From the NCBI GenBank assembly GCA_900543825.1, contig UQSR01000007.1, forward strand, positions 1 through 51,746: a stretch of DNA of 51,746 nt. Direction: 5' to 3'. This DNA is from an uncultured Mycoplasmatota bacterium. Its GTDB lineage: Bacteria; Bacillota_I; Bacilli_A; RF39; UBA660. The first letter of the stretch is position 1; each line of letters begins with the position of its first letter. This document shows, one piece after another, positions 1 to 7,262 of the stretch. The position numbers and the translations under genes were made by a program. Under the pieces are notes generated by a model. That model made no database searches, was not told the origin of the DNA, and saw only the letters and a list, made by a program, of their open reading frames with translations.

Positions 1-52
<52 letters not shown>

Positions 53-59
53 AAAAAAA

Positions 60-136
60 TGGTGGGCGATATAGGACTCGAACCTATGACCCCTTGCTTG
101 TAAGGCAAGTGCTCTAACCAACTGAGCTAATCGCCC
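60..136 (-). tRNA. tRNA-Val (TAC)
   Basis: A complete cloverleaf on the minus strand with acceptor GGGCGAT/ATCGCCC. The anticodon stem CTTGC/GCAAG encloses loop CTTACAA, giving anticodon TAC (Val, GTA codon). The T-arm contains GGTTCGAGTCC and CCA is genome-encoded. It is the first gene of a small minus-strand tRNA operon ending in tRNA-Thr. Confidence 0.95.
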
Positions 137-158
137 ATATCATCTCTGGACACTCAAT

Positions 159-188
159 AATATACCATTTATTAGTATACTTTGTCAA
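159..188 (-). promoter_or_regulatory. SigmaA-type promoter of the tRNA operon
   Basis: On the minus strand a perfect -35 box TTGACA (183-188) is separated by 18 nt from a -10 box TATATT (159-164). It lies just upstream of tRNA-Val, with no other gene between. Confidence 0.75.
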
Positions 189-216
189 GAGATTTAGTTA
201 ATATTTTTTTAATTTT

Positions 217-573
217 TTACATCTTATCAGTTATTTCTTTAATTTTTTCATTTATCCACATATCAAGATTATCCTTAAGAGGTTTAAAGCCACTCTTAGT
301 TTCTGCCATTCTTTTAAGTCTTTGACCATCTTTTTTATAATCTATGTCTTTAATACTAAGTTTCAAATGATTATCATTATCATCAACATCAACAACTTCA
401 GCATATATTTTATCTCCAACTTTTAAATAATCATTTACGCTTTTTACATATCCATACGATATTTCCGAAATATGAATAAGTCCATCATAATTTTCTGATT
501 GCGCGAAAGCACCATACTTTTGCACACCTGTAACGGTTACTTTGATAATATCATCCTTTTTTACTTTTTCCAT
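217..573 (-). CDS. S1 RNA-binding domain protein (YugI/CvfD/GSP13-like)
   Basis: A 118-residue cytoplasmic protein. Residues about 5-75 form one S1/OB-fold domain, with the typical pattern G-V-x-x-Y-G-A-F followed by G-L-I-H-I-S-E-I and a closing L-K-L-S-I-K-D. The C-terminal 40 residues are a basic/helical tail. Stand-alone S1 proteins of this size in Bacilli (YugI, GSP13, CvfD) associate with ribosomes and affect translation, so a similar role is inferred. A minus-strand -10 box (595-600) lies upstream, back-to-back with the nfu promoter. The S1 assignment is firm; the specific role is not. Confidence 0.88.
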   Translation of the reverse strand: MEKVKKDDIIKVTVTGVQKYGAFAQSENYDGLIHISEISYGYVKSVNDYLKVGDKIYAEVVDVDDNDNHLKLSIKDIDYKKDGQRLKRMAETKSGFKPLKDNLDMWINEKIKEITDKM

Positions 574-619
574 ACTATTTTCCTCACTGGTGATATTATA
601 CCACTTTTTTATTTTTTTT

Positions 620-638
620 AGTACATATTTATTGTACT
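620..638. promoter_or_regulatory. Inverted repeat between divergent promoters of the S1 gene and nfu
   Basis: AGTACA (620-625) and TGTACT (633-638) form a perfect 6-bp dyad with a 7-nt spacer. The right arm overlaps the -35 box of the nfu promoter, and the left arm lies where the -35 of the opposing promoter would be. It is placed to act as a shared operator, but no regulator can be named from the sequence. Confidence 0.35.
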
Positions 639-660
639 TTTAATAAAAAAAATATATAAT
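632..660 (+). promoter_or_regulatory. SigmaA-type promoter of nfu
   Basis: A -35-like box TTGTAC (632-637), a 17-nt spacer and a consensus -10 box TATAAT (655-660), 19 nt upstream of the start codon. Confidence 0.7.
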
Positions 661-678
661 AACTATAGGTGATGAGAA

Positions 679-915
679 ATGGAAGATGAAAAAATAGTAA
701 AAAAAATAAATGAAGTATTAGATAAAATAAGACCATATTTAGAAAATGATGGTGGTTCAGTTAAATTTAACCGTTTTGAAAATGGCGTAGTTTATGTAAC
801 TTTAGTAGGGGCATGTCGTGGATGTCCACTTGCAGATTCAACTTTAGGGGACGGCATAGAAACCGCTCTTATCAATGAAATACCAGAAGTAATAAAAGTA
901 ATTAACGAGGATTAG
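679..915 (+). CDS. nfu: NifU-like C-terminal domain protein (Nfu Fe-S scaffold/carrier)
   Basis: A 78-residue stand-alone Nfu domain. The N-terminal half has the family signature R-P-Y-L-x-x-D-G-G, and the conserved cluster-ligating motif G-A-C-R-G-C-P gives CxxC at residues about 45-48. Nfu proteins assemble or carry a [4Fe-4S] cluster between two subunits and pass it to apoproteins; here that is inferred from the motif. The length equals the usual single-domain form of Bacillota. The stop codon lies inside the 3' end of the convergent next gene, a 14-nt tail-to-tail overlap. Confidence 0.93.
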   Translation: MEDEKIVKKINEVLDKIRPYLENDGGSVKFNRFENGVVYVTLVGACRGCPLADSTLGDGIETALINEIPEVIKVINED

Positions 916-1834
916 TTCCTTGTTTTTTTATCCACTCTGGCACTGCTAAAGCATAATATCTACTTAAATATAAATAAATATCATATAAATACCTTTCATA
1001 TTCTTTATTCTTACTTATAATTATATTAAGTTCCTTTTCATCTATCTTATTACTTATAATTTTATCATAAATATTAAAATAAAAACTAGGATAAAGGACT
1101 CTACCAAAAAGAATTTGTATTCCATAAAAAGAATAATAATTATATTTAAAATATTCATCAAGCTCGTTAAAAATGTTTTTGTTATTATTAAAAAAAGACC
1201 ATTTAATATATTCAGCTACATCTCTAGCCTTATGATCTAATATAATATTCTCAGGATCATTCAAACCTTTTTCTAAAGTATTATGTGATAAAACCATTGT
1301 ATCACTGATTTCTTTATGAATATTATTTTTAGTATTCACAATATATGAAATAGCATTTTCTGTAAGCCCAATATAATAATCAATTGATTCCCTAATCAAA
1401 GGGTATTTCTTAGTATTTTCACCAATCTGTTCCTCATAATAATCAATCATATTACTCCATAGCATTTCCCAATTATTTCTCTCTAAATTATGCATATTTA
1501 ATAAATACATATTATTCATATTAGCCATATTAGCTATATTTACTAACGATAAAGAATATTCATCATTTTTTCTAATCAATATATAATTAACATTATTAAT
1601 ATTAGTAGTGGGTTCATTATATCGATTTAGTATAATATTATCCATCCTAATCATATTATTTAAAAACATATTAATATTATAAATATCATTACTTCTATCT
1701 AAAGAATTACTATAAGGTTTAAATATATAATAGTTACCACTCATATCAAAAAAATAATAATCTTTCTTATTATACAATTCATCTATTCTTATATTATAGT
1801 AGTATTCTATCATATTCTTCATATTATCCCTCAC
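902..1834 (-). CDS. YutH/CotS-like protein (spore-coat-associated kinase-fold family)
   Basis: A 310-residue soluble protein very rich in Asn and Tyr, as expected from extreme AT bias. The C-terminal half resembles B. subtilis YutH: a degenerate catalytic-loop region (L-S-H-N-T-L, about residues 183-188), then L-D-H-K-A-R-D-V-A-E-Y-I, an F-G-R-V-L-Y-P-S-F-Y-F segment and a W-x-x-x-Q end. YutH and CotS belong to the aminoglycoside-phosphotransferase/protein-kinase fold and are linked to spore coat formation. The canonical catalytic His-x-Asp motif is not intact, so an inactive or degenerate kinase is possible. Spo0A about 3.4 kb away makes a sporulation link plausible. The family call is from recalled similarity and is moderately sure. 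Confidence 0.6.
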   Translation of the reverse strand: MRDNMKNMIEYYYNIRIDELYNKKDYYFFDMSGNYYIFKPYSNSLDRSNDIYNINMFLNNMIRMDNIILNRYNEPTTNINNVNYILIRKNDEYSLSLVNIANMANMNNMYLLNMHNLERNNWEMLWSNMIDYYEEQIGENTKKYPLIRESIDYYIGLTENAISYIVNTKNNIHKEISDTMVLSHNTLEKGLNDPENIILDHKARDVAEYIKWSFFNNNKNIFNELDEYFKYNYYSFYGIQILFGRVLYPSFYFNIYDKIISNKIDEKELNIIISKNKEYERYLYDIYLYLSRYYALAVPEWIKKQGTNPR

Positions 1835-1864
1835 TATATATTATTAATAAAAATTAAGAAATAT

Positions 1865-1893
1865 TTGCCAAAAACATAATTTTGTGCTAAAAT
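1865..1893 (+). promoter_or_regulatory. Extended -10 promoter of the TPR gene
   Basis: TTGCCA (1865-1870), a 17-nt spacer and TAAAAT (888-893 of the second kilobase, i.e. 1888-1893), with a TG dinucleotide one base upstream of the -10. It lies 43 nt upstream of the start codon. Confidence 0.65.
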
Positions 1894-1935
1894 ACATGGA
1901 AACCGAAAAGGTATAAGAAGAAAGAGGAATTAATT

Positions 1936-3015
1936 ATGAAAAGTTATATGCGTTCTATGTTACATGAAGCCATAAAAAATGGTAATGTAGATACTGTTAA
2001 AGCACTATATAATGGAAACCCCAATGATTATGAAATAAAATTTGAATATGCAAGATTACTAATAGATACAGGAGATGTAAATCAAGGTAAAAAAATGCTC
2101 CTTGAATTATTAGATACAAGAAATAGAAACTATGCTCTATTAGAACTAGGTAAATTAGCAGTTCAAGAAAAAAATATAAATATCGCTAAGAAATGCTTCA
2201 ACGAAATAATTGCATATAGTTATAACGATAAAGATAGAAACTATGCTTTGTTAGAATTAGGTATAATAGAGTCAAAATACGGAAATAAAAATAAAGCAAG
2301 AAAGAATTTCGTTGAAATATTACGTAATACTGATGATCGTAATGATAAAAATCATGCCTTACTAGAATTAGGAAGATTAGAGGCTGAGTCAGGCAATATT
2401 GAAGAAGCAAAAAAATGCTTTAATCGTCTAATAAGTATAAATAAAAATAGTAAAGATCAAACTGAAAAAAATACTTCATGGTATGCAGAAAGATTACTTG
2501 TTACGTTACTATTTAAGACAGGAGAATATCAGTCTTTAGCGGATCTTGTTAATAAAAGCAGTGTAAAAGTAAAAAGCTATATATTACTATATATTAGTAA
2601 ATTAACTAATACATATTTTAATATTCCATATGAAGAAATAGAATATGGTTATACAATGAATCAAATATTAGATTATGACGAATATTCTGCTATAGAGCAT
2701 GTTTTAGAAGGTCATGATTTAGACTCCGATGGAACAATATTTAATCCTAATATAGATATATATAAATTATTTAATGATATACAAAACAAATTAACTCCTA
2801 AAAATAAAGTTAATAAATTAATATTTAATGATATATATATAATTCATTACCCAAATATTGGTATTAATAATCAAGAATATTTAAGAGTGGTAACACTACC
2901 AAATACCAAAAATATTTTAACTATGTATCCTATAAATAACAAATATGATGTTATTGATGATGATTATATGGAAGAAATAGAAAATACAAAAGTAAAAAAA
3001 TTGACTATTAAGTAG
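1936..3015 (+). CDS. Tetratricopeptide-repeat protein
   Basis: A 359-residue soluble protein without a signal peptide. Residues about 10-175 contain at least four TPR-like units. Three carry a nearly identical core, N-Y/H-A-L-L-E-L-G, spaced about 38-40 residues apart, followed by A-K-K-C-F-N or A-R-K-N-F helices, which shows recent internal duplication. The C-terminal 150 residues have no recognised domain but include an acidic G-H-D-L-D-S-D-G stretch. TPR arrays mediate protein-protein contacts; the partner is unknown. The gene has its own extended -10 promoter and a strong terminator overlapping its stop codon, so it is monocistronic. Confidence 0.8.
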   Translation: MKSYMRSMLHEAIKNGNVDTVKALYNGNPNDYEIKFEYARLLIDTGDVNQGKKMLLELLDTRNRNYALLELGKLAVQEKNINIAKKCFNEIIAYSYNDKDRNYALLELGIIESKYGNKNKARKNFVEILRNTDDRNDKNHALLELGRLEAESGNIEEAKKCFNRLISINKNSKDQTEKNTSWYAERLLVTLLFKTGEYQSLADLVNKSSVKVKSYILLYISKLTNTYFNIPYEEIEYGYTMNQILDYDEYSAIEHVLEGHDLDSDGTIFNPNIDIYKLFNDIQNKLTPKNKVNKLIFNDIYIIHYPNIGINNQEYLRVVTLPNTKNILTMYPINNKYDVIDDDYMEEIENTKVKKLTIK

Positions 3016-3026
3016 TCAATTTTCTA
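2997..3026 (+). terminator. Rho-independent terminator of the TPR gene
   Basis: An 11-bp perfect stem, AAAATTGACTA (2997-3007) paired with TAGTCAATTTT (3013-3023), loop of 5, with T-rich 3' flank. The stop codon TAG (3013-3015) is part of the right arm. Confidence 0.85.
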
Positions 3027-3080
3027 TTTATATCTATTATTAAATATCATTTTGTGATAAAATTATATAGAGGTAATATT

Positions 3081-4262
3081 ATGAAAAAAACAATAAAAGA
3101 TTTTGATTTAGAAAATAAAAGAGTAATTATTAGATGTGATTTAAATGTTCCAATGAAAGATGGAGTAATACTTGATGATACAAGAATTAAGGCCAGTGTT
3201 AGAACCATTAAGTATGCCATAAGTCATGAAGCTAAAGTCATACTACTGTCTCATCTTGGTAAAGTAAAAACTCTAGAAGATAAAAAAGATAATAGTTTAT
3301 ATCCAGTAGCTTTTGCCTTATCAAATTATCTAAAATGTGAAGTGAAATTTTCTTTTGATACTAAAGGTAAAGAACTTACCGAAATGGTTAACAATTTAAA
3401 AGCTGGTGAAGTATTACTAGTAGAAAATACCCGCTTTGAAGACATAGAAGGAAAAAGAGAATCAAACTGTAATCTTAACTTAGCAAAGTATTGGGCTAGT
3501 CTAGGAGATATATTTATTAATGATGCCTATGGTAGTTGTCACAGAAATCATGCTTCTGTGACCGGAATACCAAAATATTTACCAAGTGGTATAGGATTTT
3601 TAGTAGAAAAAGAAATTAAAAAATTAGATAATATCTTAAATAGTAGTACTCATCCATTTATAGTTATTATGGGTGGCAAAAAAGTAGATGATAAAATAGT
3701 TTTGATAGAAAGATTATTAGAAAAATGTGATAAACTTCTAATAGGGGGAGCAATGTCTTTTACCTTCTTAAAAGCTAAAGGATACAATACTGGAAGCTCT
3801 ATCGTAAGTGAGGATAAAGTAGAATTTGCTAAGAGAATGTTAGAAAAATATCCAAATAAAATAAACTTACCAAGTGACTTTGCAGTTTTAGAAGATGATA
3901 AAGTAATAATAAAAGATATTGAAGAATTTAATAACAAAGATATCGGTTACGACATTGGAAATAAAACACTAAGAAATTTTTATAAAGATCTTAGTGGTGC
4001 AAAAAGAGTAATAATAAATGGACCTATGGGAATGTTTGAAGATACTCGCTTCACAAATGGTACAAATAAATTACTAAAATATCTAGATAAAAATAAAATT
4101 AAAACTCTTGTAGGGGGAGGAGATACTGCTTCATCAGTTAATAAATTAGGATATCAAGATAGCTTCTATCATGTATCTACTGGTGGGGGAGCTACTCTTA
4201 AATATATGGAAGATGGCCTTTTAGTGGGTATTGAAGCCATTGATGATGTTAACGAAGAGTAA
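3081..4262 (+). CDS. pgk: Phosphoglycerate kinase
   Basis: Glycolytic enzyme converting 1,3-bisphosphoglycerate and ADP to 3-phosphoglycerate and ATP. Family landmarks are present in order: R-C-D-L-N-V-P near residue 20, L-S-H-L-G-K (usually L-S-H-L-G-R), N-D-A-Y-G-S-C-H-R-N-H-A-S, the G-G-K-K-V-D-D-K-I loop (usually G-G-A-K-V), G-P-M-G-M-F-E, and the nucleotide-binding G-G-G-D-T and S-T-G-G-G-A motifs. I start at ATG 3081, preceded by GAGGT (3070-3074), giving 393 residues, the usual length. An upstream in-frame GTG at 3054 would sit inside an extended -10 box (TGATAAAAT) and is rejected. The next gene is triosephosphate isomerase. Confidence 0.97.
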   Translation: MKKTIKDFDLENKRVIIRCDLNVPMKDGVILDDTRIKASVRTIKYAISHEAKVILLSHLGKVKTLEDKKDNSLYPVAFALSNYLKCEVKFSFDTKGKELTEMVNNLKAGEVLLVENTRFEDIEGKRESNCNLNLAKYWASLGDIFINDAYGSCHRNHASVTGIPKYLPSGIGFLVEKEIKKLDNILNSSTHPFIVIMGGKKVDDKIVLIERLLEKCDKLLIGGAMSFTFLKAKGYNTGSSIVSEDKVEFAKRMLEKYPNKINLPSDFAVLEDDKVIIKDIEEFNNKDIGYDIGNKTLRNFYKDLSGAKRVIINGPMGMFEDTRFTNGTNKLLKYLDKNKIKTLVGGGDTASSVNKLGYQDSFYHVSTGGGATLKYMEDGLLVGIEAIDDVNEE

Positions 4263-4383
4263 ATAATGTAATATTTTATATGAATAACATCAAATTTAAT
4301 ACCAAGATAAATTAATAAAATAATAATTAAGATATAATTATTTATGTTCCTATAAATAGTTATATTAAGAATAGGAGAGAGAA

Positions 4384-5088
4384 ATGAAAAAATTAATTAT
4401 ACTTAATCACAAGATGAGTCTTTTATATGATGACTTATATAACTATATAGATAGGACTAATAATATTGAGACAGATAACGATATTATTATTTGTCCCTCT
4501 AATATTTACCTAGAGGCCTTTATTAATAATTCAGTATGGCCTATTGGTGCACAAAATATGCATTATAGTCTTGATGAAAAACATACAGGAGAAATATCTA
4601 CCGATCAATTAAAATCATTAGATATTTTATATTCTTTGATAGGACATTACGAAAGAGTAAGAGAGTTTAATGAAAATAAAAATATCATCAATGAAAAATT
4701 AATAGCGGCTCTAGATGCCAATATTATTCCTATTTTATGTTTTGGTGAAGATATTGATGAAGATTATAAAGAGGTAATACCAAACTTACTTAATTCTTAC
4801 TTAAAAAATATTATGAATATTGATTTTATAATATTTGCCTATGAACCAATTTATGCAATTGGAACTGGAACACTACCACGAATCGATAAAATAAAAGAAG
4901 TAATAAGTTTTACATCTAAGTATTTACAAGACAAATATAATAAAAAACCAACAATAGTATATGGTGGTTCCGTTGATAGTAGTAATATCAAAGAAATATT
5001 AAATATAGATAATGTTGATGGAGTGCTTATAGGTAATATGTCATCTAACGTAAAAGAAGTAGAAAGAATGATTAATAATATAGAATAG
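4384..5088 (+). CDS. tpiA: Triosephosphate isomerase (short, divergent)
   Basis: Interconverts dihydroxyacetone phosphate and glyceraldehyde 3-phosphate. Catalytic residues are all identifiable: Asn8 and Lys10 (N-H-K-M, usually N-W-K-M), His88 in I-G-H-Y-E-R, and Glu154 in A-Y-E-P-I-Y-A-I-G-T-G. Phosphate-binding Y-G-G-S-V and G-V-L-I-G-N follow. Unusual features are length (234 versus about 250 residues), Tyr replacing the Ser after the catalytic His, and Tyr replacing the loop-6 Trp. It should be active but is clearly a diverged TIM. It follows pgk after 121 nt and ends in its own terminator; PGK-TPI pairing is common in Bacilli. Confidence 0.93.
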   Translation: MKKLIILNHKMSLLYDDLYNYIDRTNNIETDNDIIICPSNIYLEAFINNSVWPIGAQNMHYSLDEKHTGEISTDQLKSLDILYSLIGHYERVREFNENKNIINEKLIAALDANIIPILCFGEDIDEDYKEVIPNLLNSYLKNIMNIDFIIFAYEPIYAIGTGTLPRIDKIKEVISFTSKYLQDKYNKKPTIVYGGSVDSSNIKEILNIDNVDGVLIGNMSSNVKEVERMINNIE

Positions 5089-5115
5089 AGAAGTATTAAA
5101 TATTTCTCTATTTTT
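5084..5115 (+). terminator. Terminator after tpiA
   Basis: A 9-bp stem (5084-5092 with 5104-5112) around an 11-nt loop that can extend the pairing, followed by TTTTT. It overlaps the stop codon of tpiA. Confidence 0.75.
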
Positions 5116-5133
5116 AGTTCTTATGTGACATCA

Positions 5134-5140
5134 TTCGACA
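5134..5140 (-). promoter_or_regulatory. Candidate Spo0A box upstream of spo0A
   Basis: TTCGACA is the exact reverse complement of the core 0A box TGTCGAA recognised by phosphorylated Spo0A. It sits 21 nt upstream of a consensus -10 (TATAAT, 5162-5167) that lacks a good -35. That is the arrangement expected for Spo0A activation from around the -35 position. Autoregulation is an inference. Confidence 0.5.
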
Positions 5141-5195
5141 CGTTTTGATTATTAGAAGTAATATAATAAAAAAGTAAGAAAGAAGGAAGAGAAAT

Positions 5196-5960
5196 ATGGA
5201 AAAGATTAAAGTTTTAATGATTGATGATAATGTTAATTTAGTAGAAATGGTTAATGATTACTTTGAAGATAATCCAAGAATTGATATTGTCGGTAGTGCT
5301 TATAATGGGGATGAAGGATTAAAAATAATCAAAGAAGGAAAATTAGAATATGATCTTATAGTACTTGATTTAATAATGCCTAAAAAAGATGGAATAGCGG
5401 TTCTTAGAGATTTAAAAGAAAACAATATAAATAGAAATATAATCGTAGCAACTTCATATAATGCTCCTGATACTATTAGAAAAGTAAGTGAATATGGTGT
5501 TACATATTATATTCTAAAACCATTTGATTTACCAGATTTAGAAGATAAAATATTAGATACATTCACTACTAGTAGTAAGAAAAGCATAAATATATTAAGT
5601 AATAACTTACAAATATCCATTAGTAAAATGCTTCATGAACTAGGTATGCCGTCACATATAAAAGGATATCAATATATTAGAGAGGCTATATCTATGGTAT
5701 ATGATAATCCTGATATAGTAGGAGGAATAACTAAAGAATTATATCCTGAACTAGCCACAAAATTTGACACAACTGTATCACGAGTAGAAAGAGCTATAAG
5801 ACATGCCATAGAAGTATCTTGGAATAGAGGTGATTGGGACCTTATGGAAGAAATATTTGGCCACAGCGTCGATATAGATAAAGCTAAACCAACCAATTCC
5901 GAATTTATCGTCACAGTAGCGGACAAATTAAGATTAGAGTATGTAAAACAATATGCATAA
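5196..5960 (+). CDS. spo0A: Sporulation response regulator Spo0A
   Basis: A 254-residue response regulator and DNA-binding protein. The receiver domain (1-120) has the acidic pocket Asp10/Asp11, phosphoacceptor Asp58 in V-L-D-L-I-M-P-K-K-D-G, and the conserved Lys in I-L-K-P-F. The C-terminal effector domain (about 145-254) matches the highly conserved Spo0A DNA-binding domain: H-E-L-G-M-P-S-H-I-K-G-Y-Q-Y, the recognition-helix region S-R-V-E-R-A-I-R-H-A-I-E-V-S-W, and K-P-T-N-S-E-F-I near the end. It is the phosphorelay-driven master switch for sporulation entry. Length and motifs are intact. A candidate 0A box upstream suggests feedback control. Confidence 0.97.
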   Translation: MEKIKVLMIDDNVNLVEMVNDYFEDNPRIDIVGSAYNGDEGLKIIKEGKLEYDLIVLDLIMPKKDGIAVLRDLKENNINRNIIVATSYNAPDTIRKVSEYGVTYYILKPFDLPDLEDKILDTFTTSSKKSINILSNNLQISISKMLHELGMPSHIKGYQYIREAISMVYDNPDIVGGITKELYPELATKFDTTVSRVERAIRHAIEVSWNRGDWDLMEEIFGHSVDIDKAKPTNSEFIVTVADKLRLEYVKQYA

Positions 5961-5985
5961 GATACCACTGGTATCTTTTATTTTC
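5959..5985 (+). terminator. Terminator after spo0A
   Basis: An 8-bp stem AAGATACC (5959-5966) with GGTATCTT (5970-5977), loop ACT, followed by a T-rich tract. It overlaps the last base of the stop codon region. Confidence 0.85.
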
Positions 5986-6051
5986 AAAAAAAATAAAAAT
6001 ACTATTCTTTTTAGAAAACTTATGGTATATTATATTTAGTAGGAGGCTTAT

Positions 6052-7107
6052 ATGAATGATATAGAAAAACAAATAGAAGATAGTTTTAAAGATGACAGTT
6101 TAAAAAAGGAGGATGATAATATTAATAATCGAATAAATCATAGGGGAAATAAAGATAAGAATAAAAAAATAATATATATTTTATTATTTTTAGCCATAAT
6201 TATTATAATTTCTCTTATTGTCTATTTAATGATAAATAAAAGAAATAATCTCGTAGAGGATAATAAGCCTATTGAGAATAAAGAAGAAAAAGATAAAGAA
6301 AACCAAAAAGAAGAAAATATAGGCTATGTATCATGTGATGATAATACATCACTTCTTAATGTTAGAAACTCTACTACTGGGGATATTATTGATGGACTTT
6401 CATGTTATCAAAAAATAACTATTGAAGAAGAACTAGATAAAACAGACAACTGTGATAAATGGTATAAAGTAACTTATAAAAAGCATGATAATAATTATAC
6501 TGGGTATGTTTGCTCAACATACATAAAGAAAATAAATGTTGATGAAAGTACTTATAAGAAAATAACAGAACTAATTAGTAAAGCTAATGACTACTATGAT
6601 AAAACTAGACTTATGCCTTATTGTGGTAAAACTACTGAAGAAAAGAAAATAAAATTTACTGAAGGCAATGGTACTTTTGAAGGAGAATATTGGAAATCAG
6701 AATTTAAAAGTTTAGAAGAACTAAAAAATTATTTACTTGATTTTATGGATAATAGTCTTATTGATACAAACTTAAAATTATCAGATTATAATAATCCTAA
6801 AATGTATGATAATTACTATGAAATAAATGGTAATCTTTATTGTAGAGGTTATTCTGGTAAAGGCTATAGAACATTATATACAGGTAATTATAATTTAGAA
6901 ATAGCCAATGTAACTGATAATAGGATAGATGTTAATATAGCATATGAATATATTACGGAAAAGACAGATCAAAAAGAGAATAATAAATGTACTACTGATA
7001 ATCTATCATCATGTAAAAATTCTGACTTTGAATACAAATTAGGAAAAATAGTTATTAATAAAAAAGAAGATAAATATATTATCAATAAAATGGATTTTCA
7101 TGAATAA
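6052..7107 (+). CDS. Membrane-anchored SH3b-like domain protein
   Basis: A 351-residue single-pass protein. An acidic/Asn-rich cytoplasmic N-terminus (1-38) leads into a transmembrane helix at about 40-63, then a charged Glu/Lys linker. A bacterial SH3-like domain follows (about 90-160: G-Y-V-S-C, L-L-N-V-R, a D-K-W-Y-K-V-T-Y strand and a G-Y-V-C-S-T-Y-I-K closing strand). The remaining 190 residues form an unrecognised extracytoplasmic domain with several Cys residues. SH3b domains often bind cell wall, so a surface role is inferred. The ribosome-binding site TAGGAGG precedes the start. Function unknown beyond this. Confidence 0.7.
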   Translation: MNDIEKQIEDSFKDDSLKKEDDNINNRINHRGNKDKNKKIIYILLFLAIIIIISLIVYLMINKRNNLVEDNKPIENKEEKDKENQKEENIGYVSCDDNTSLLNVRNSTTGDIIDGLSCYQKITIEEELDKTDNCDKWYKVTYKKHDNNYTGYVCSTYIKKINVDESTYKKITELISKANDYYDKTRLMPYCGKTTEEKKIKFTEGNGTFEGEYWKSEFKSLEELKNYLLDFMDNSLIDTNLKLSDYNNPKMYDNYYEINGNLYCRGYSGKGYRTLYTGNYNLEIANVTDNRIDVNIAYEYITEKTDQKENNKCTTDNLSSCKNSDFEYKLGKIVINKKEDKYIINKMDFHE

Positions 7108-7148
7108 AAATAATTATAAATAAAATGTAAAAAATATGTCAAAAACTC

Positions 7149-7176
7149 TTGATATATTTTTTATTTATGATATTAT
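7149..7176 (+). promoter_or_regulatory. SigmaA-type promoter of lon
   Basis: TTGATA (7149-7154), 16-nt spacer, TATTAT (7171-7176). The predicted transcript has a leader of about 80 nt containing a stable hairpin. Confidence 0.6.
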
Positions 7177-7203
7177 ATTTAATCAAGAAAAGGAAGTGAT
7201 GTA

Positions 7204-7231
7204 TCTTTATTTAATCTCATATAAATAAGGA
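7204..7231 (+). promoter_or_regulatory. Leader hairpin upstream of lon
   Basis: A 10-bp stem (7204-7213 with 7222-7231, one G-T wobble) with an 8-nt loop lies between the promoter and the ribosome-binding site. It is followed by GCATTTTTATTAT, so it could act as an attenuator or mRNA stabiliser. No known family is recognised. Confidence 0.35.
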
Positions 7232-7262
7232 TGCATTTTTATTATACATGGAGGTATTTGGT

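Noticed and set aside
3054..3080. Longer PGK starting at GTG 3054
   Set aside because: The codons overlap an extended -10 element and the ATG at 3081 has the ribosome-binding site and matches the family's N-terminus.
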